Source of the DNA: Entoloma clypeatum
Taxonomy: Eukaryota; Basidiomycota; Agaricomycetes; Agaricales; Entolomataceae
Length of the DNA stretch: 64,000 bases
NCBI GenBank assembly: GCA_963565915.1
Contig: OY751487.1
Location: 3,348,001 to 3,412,000 of the forward strand
Direction of reading: 5' to 3'
Part shown: positions 62,594 to 64,000 of the stretch, one piece after another
Numbering within the stretch: the stretch's first letter is position 1
Layout of the letters: the number at the start of each line of letters is the position of its first letter
The notes under the pieces: model-generated
The model's input: only the letters and a program-made list of their open reading frames with translations
Databases searched by the model: none
Told to the model about the DNA's origin: nothing
Translations under genes and position numbers: made by a program

Positions 62594-64000
62594 ATGATTT
62601 TGCCTTCCCGAGTCCCTCTCGCCTTTCTTTCCTTACTACTATCCGCCGTCCCCTCGCGGGGAGCTGCTCTTGTGGATTTTCAAGTCACTCAACCCCCCAT
62701 TGTGCCGAGTAACACCAAGCAATGCACAATCCAAGTGCTTCAGTTCGTTTGCTTACCTCTCTTTCTTCACCCATTAATTCTGCCAACCTCCTCTAACTAG
62801 ACGCGATTTTGCGTTCTCATATGGAAAGTAAAGAACTCTCTCGCACGTAAAATCCGAGCTGACTCTGTTTAGAGCTGAGGTGGTCCATTTGACGTACGTC
62901 CATGCAATTCCTGAATAGGCGTAATTTCATAGACCATCGTTTTCTCAGTCCCCCAACGGATTGTGGTCCACCTGGCTCATGGGCTGCCATCACGTTGAGC
63001 TTGACTGTGACTTCAAACGGAACACAATATGATCGCTTGGGAATTTTTACCTTTCAGAACGTAGAAAGTAAGCCCCTTTTCGAATGAAACCTTCCCGCTA
63101 TATTGATTTGCGTCCCTCCAGTTTGGCGAATGTCTACCCCGGAGCCAGCAAAGGGTGATGGAATTATCTGGACCTATGTCAAGGATGTATCCCATTACAT
63201 GCCTTTGTTCTCAGACCCGGGTACCTTCATATTTCAGCTCGATAATGTCATCCAGACGGGACTTGACGGTATTTATTCCAGTGAGCTCATTGTTTTTCAA
63301 CTCTAGCTCTGTAGGTATGCTCATTCCATCAAAGCCGTTGTGCAGGCAACGTACTATGCTTCATCTACCCGGGACCCTCCGGCTAAGAAAGTTGACCTCA
63401 TCATTCCGCTGTCGACACTCGCGAACAACACTGGCAATGAAGCTTCCGTTCCCCCAGGATTCTCTGTTCGTCGTTGGAGACTGACCCGTTTTTCCAGATT
63501 AACTCTTGTACATCACAGTTGAACGTCACTCTTCCTCAGAATGCTATCGCAGTGTATGCAGAACTGTTTGCATCCGGGAATGGGCAAGAAGAATTTTGGG
63601 TACGTTAAGTGGTAGCTCCGCCCAAAGCCGTCGCACACAACTCTCACCTATGGCAGTACACCAATGCTGCAAATCAATATCTCCCCAGCCTTCCGCCCGG
63701 CACGACCTATGGGCAGGGACCGTTCCGAGAAGTCCGGTTACTTGTCGATGGGCAAGTCGCTGGCGTTGCATTTCCGTACCCGGTAATATTCACTGGTGGG
63801 ATTGCACCGAGCCTTTGGAGGTCATTCACTCTAGAATCTCAACGAGTCATGTTACTCAGTGTGTTGGTAGGCCTATCACTGCATACGGGGCCATAGACCT
63901 TCCGACTTACTTTGTGGATGTTACACCATTTGTCCCTCTTCTAACGGACGGGGAACAGCACCTGTTTACTCTTGATGTGGTGTCGGCCGAGAGTGATCAC
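62594..64000 (+). CDS. PNGase A-like peptide N-glycanase / amidase A, 5' part
   Basis: Runs off the window; the 3' part is missing. An N-terminal signal peptide is clear (VPLAFLSLLLSAVPSRGA). The N-terminal PNGase A domain reads LVDFQVTQPPIVPSNTKQC, RDFAFSYGKAEVVHLTPPTDC, SWAAITLSLTVTSNGTQYDRL, TFQNVEIWRMSTPEP, GIIWTYVKDVSHYMPLF and LPTYFVDVTPFVPLLTDG. Relatives remove N-glycans from glycopeptides in the secretory pathway or outside the cell. Early exons are small: 62801-62827 (27 nt) and 62873-62893 (21 nt). The intron 63281-63334 and two later introns restore SYSTVVQATYYASS-like and NVTLPQNAIAVYAELF blocks. Several NxT/NxS sequons fit a secreted protein. Confidence 0.88.

Overview
This window is gene-dense nuclear DNA from a filamentous fungus, most likely a mushroom-forming basidiomycete (Agaricomycetes). 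The evidence is a very high density of very short introns (mostly 45-70 bp, with recurring CTAAC/CTAAT-like branch sites), 1,3-beta-glucan synthase with the basidiomycete gene layout, and several protein families that I know only from Agaricomycetes. I see no transposon, rRNA gene, CRISPR array or horizontally acquired island. All gene models were built by hand by joining exons across GT-AG (sometimes GC-AG) introns. Where I give a protein length, the exon lengths sum to an intact reading frame.

Left part (1-16.3 kb): 3' end of an XMAP215/Stu2 microtubule polymerase gene; a glycerol-3-phosphate acyltransferase; methionine aminopeptidase 1 (-); an orphan protein (-); eIF2B alpha; a small Cys/His-rich agaricomycete protein; a cyclin K/T-like protein; a basidiomycete protein of unknown function (-); mitochondrial ribosomal bS21m (-); and an RWD-domain (Gir2-like) protein.

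Middle part (16.4-39.8 kb): an alpha/beta hydrolase (-); a CCCH zinc-finger protein; a large disordered nuclear protein; an SDR oxidoreductase (-); a SET-domain methyltransferase; a UPF0658-type Golgi membrane protein with 16 exons; a PAP2 phosphatase; a DNAJC9-like chaperone; an FHIP-like dynein adaptor (-); and glucan synthase FKS1 (-).

Right part (40.1-64 kb): a PTC7-type PP2C phosphatase; dipeptidyl peptidase III with 21 exons (-); a GH5 mannanase-like protein that lacks both catalytic glutamates; the TFIIH helicase XPD/Rad3 with 20 exons; i-AAA protease Yme1 (-); a GCIP-like protein; a basic nuclear protein (-); fructose-1,6-bisphosphatase (-); a four-finger C2H2 factor (-); a PMP3-domain protein with a long lysine-rich tail; and the 5' part of a PNGase A-like secreted amidase.

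The genes are mostly unrelated housekeeping functions rather than one pathway. What stands out is gene architecture. There are microexons of 3, 6, 7, 9, 11, 12 and 15 nt, at least seven GC-AG introns among roughly 200 introns placed by hand, and head-to-head gene pairs whose start codons are only 41-129 bp apart. The best candidate for undescribed biology is this microexon splicing load, followed by the GH5 pseudoenzyme.
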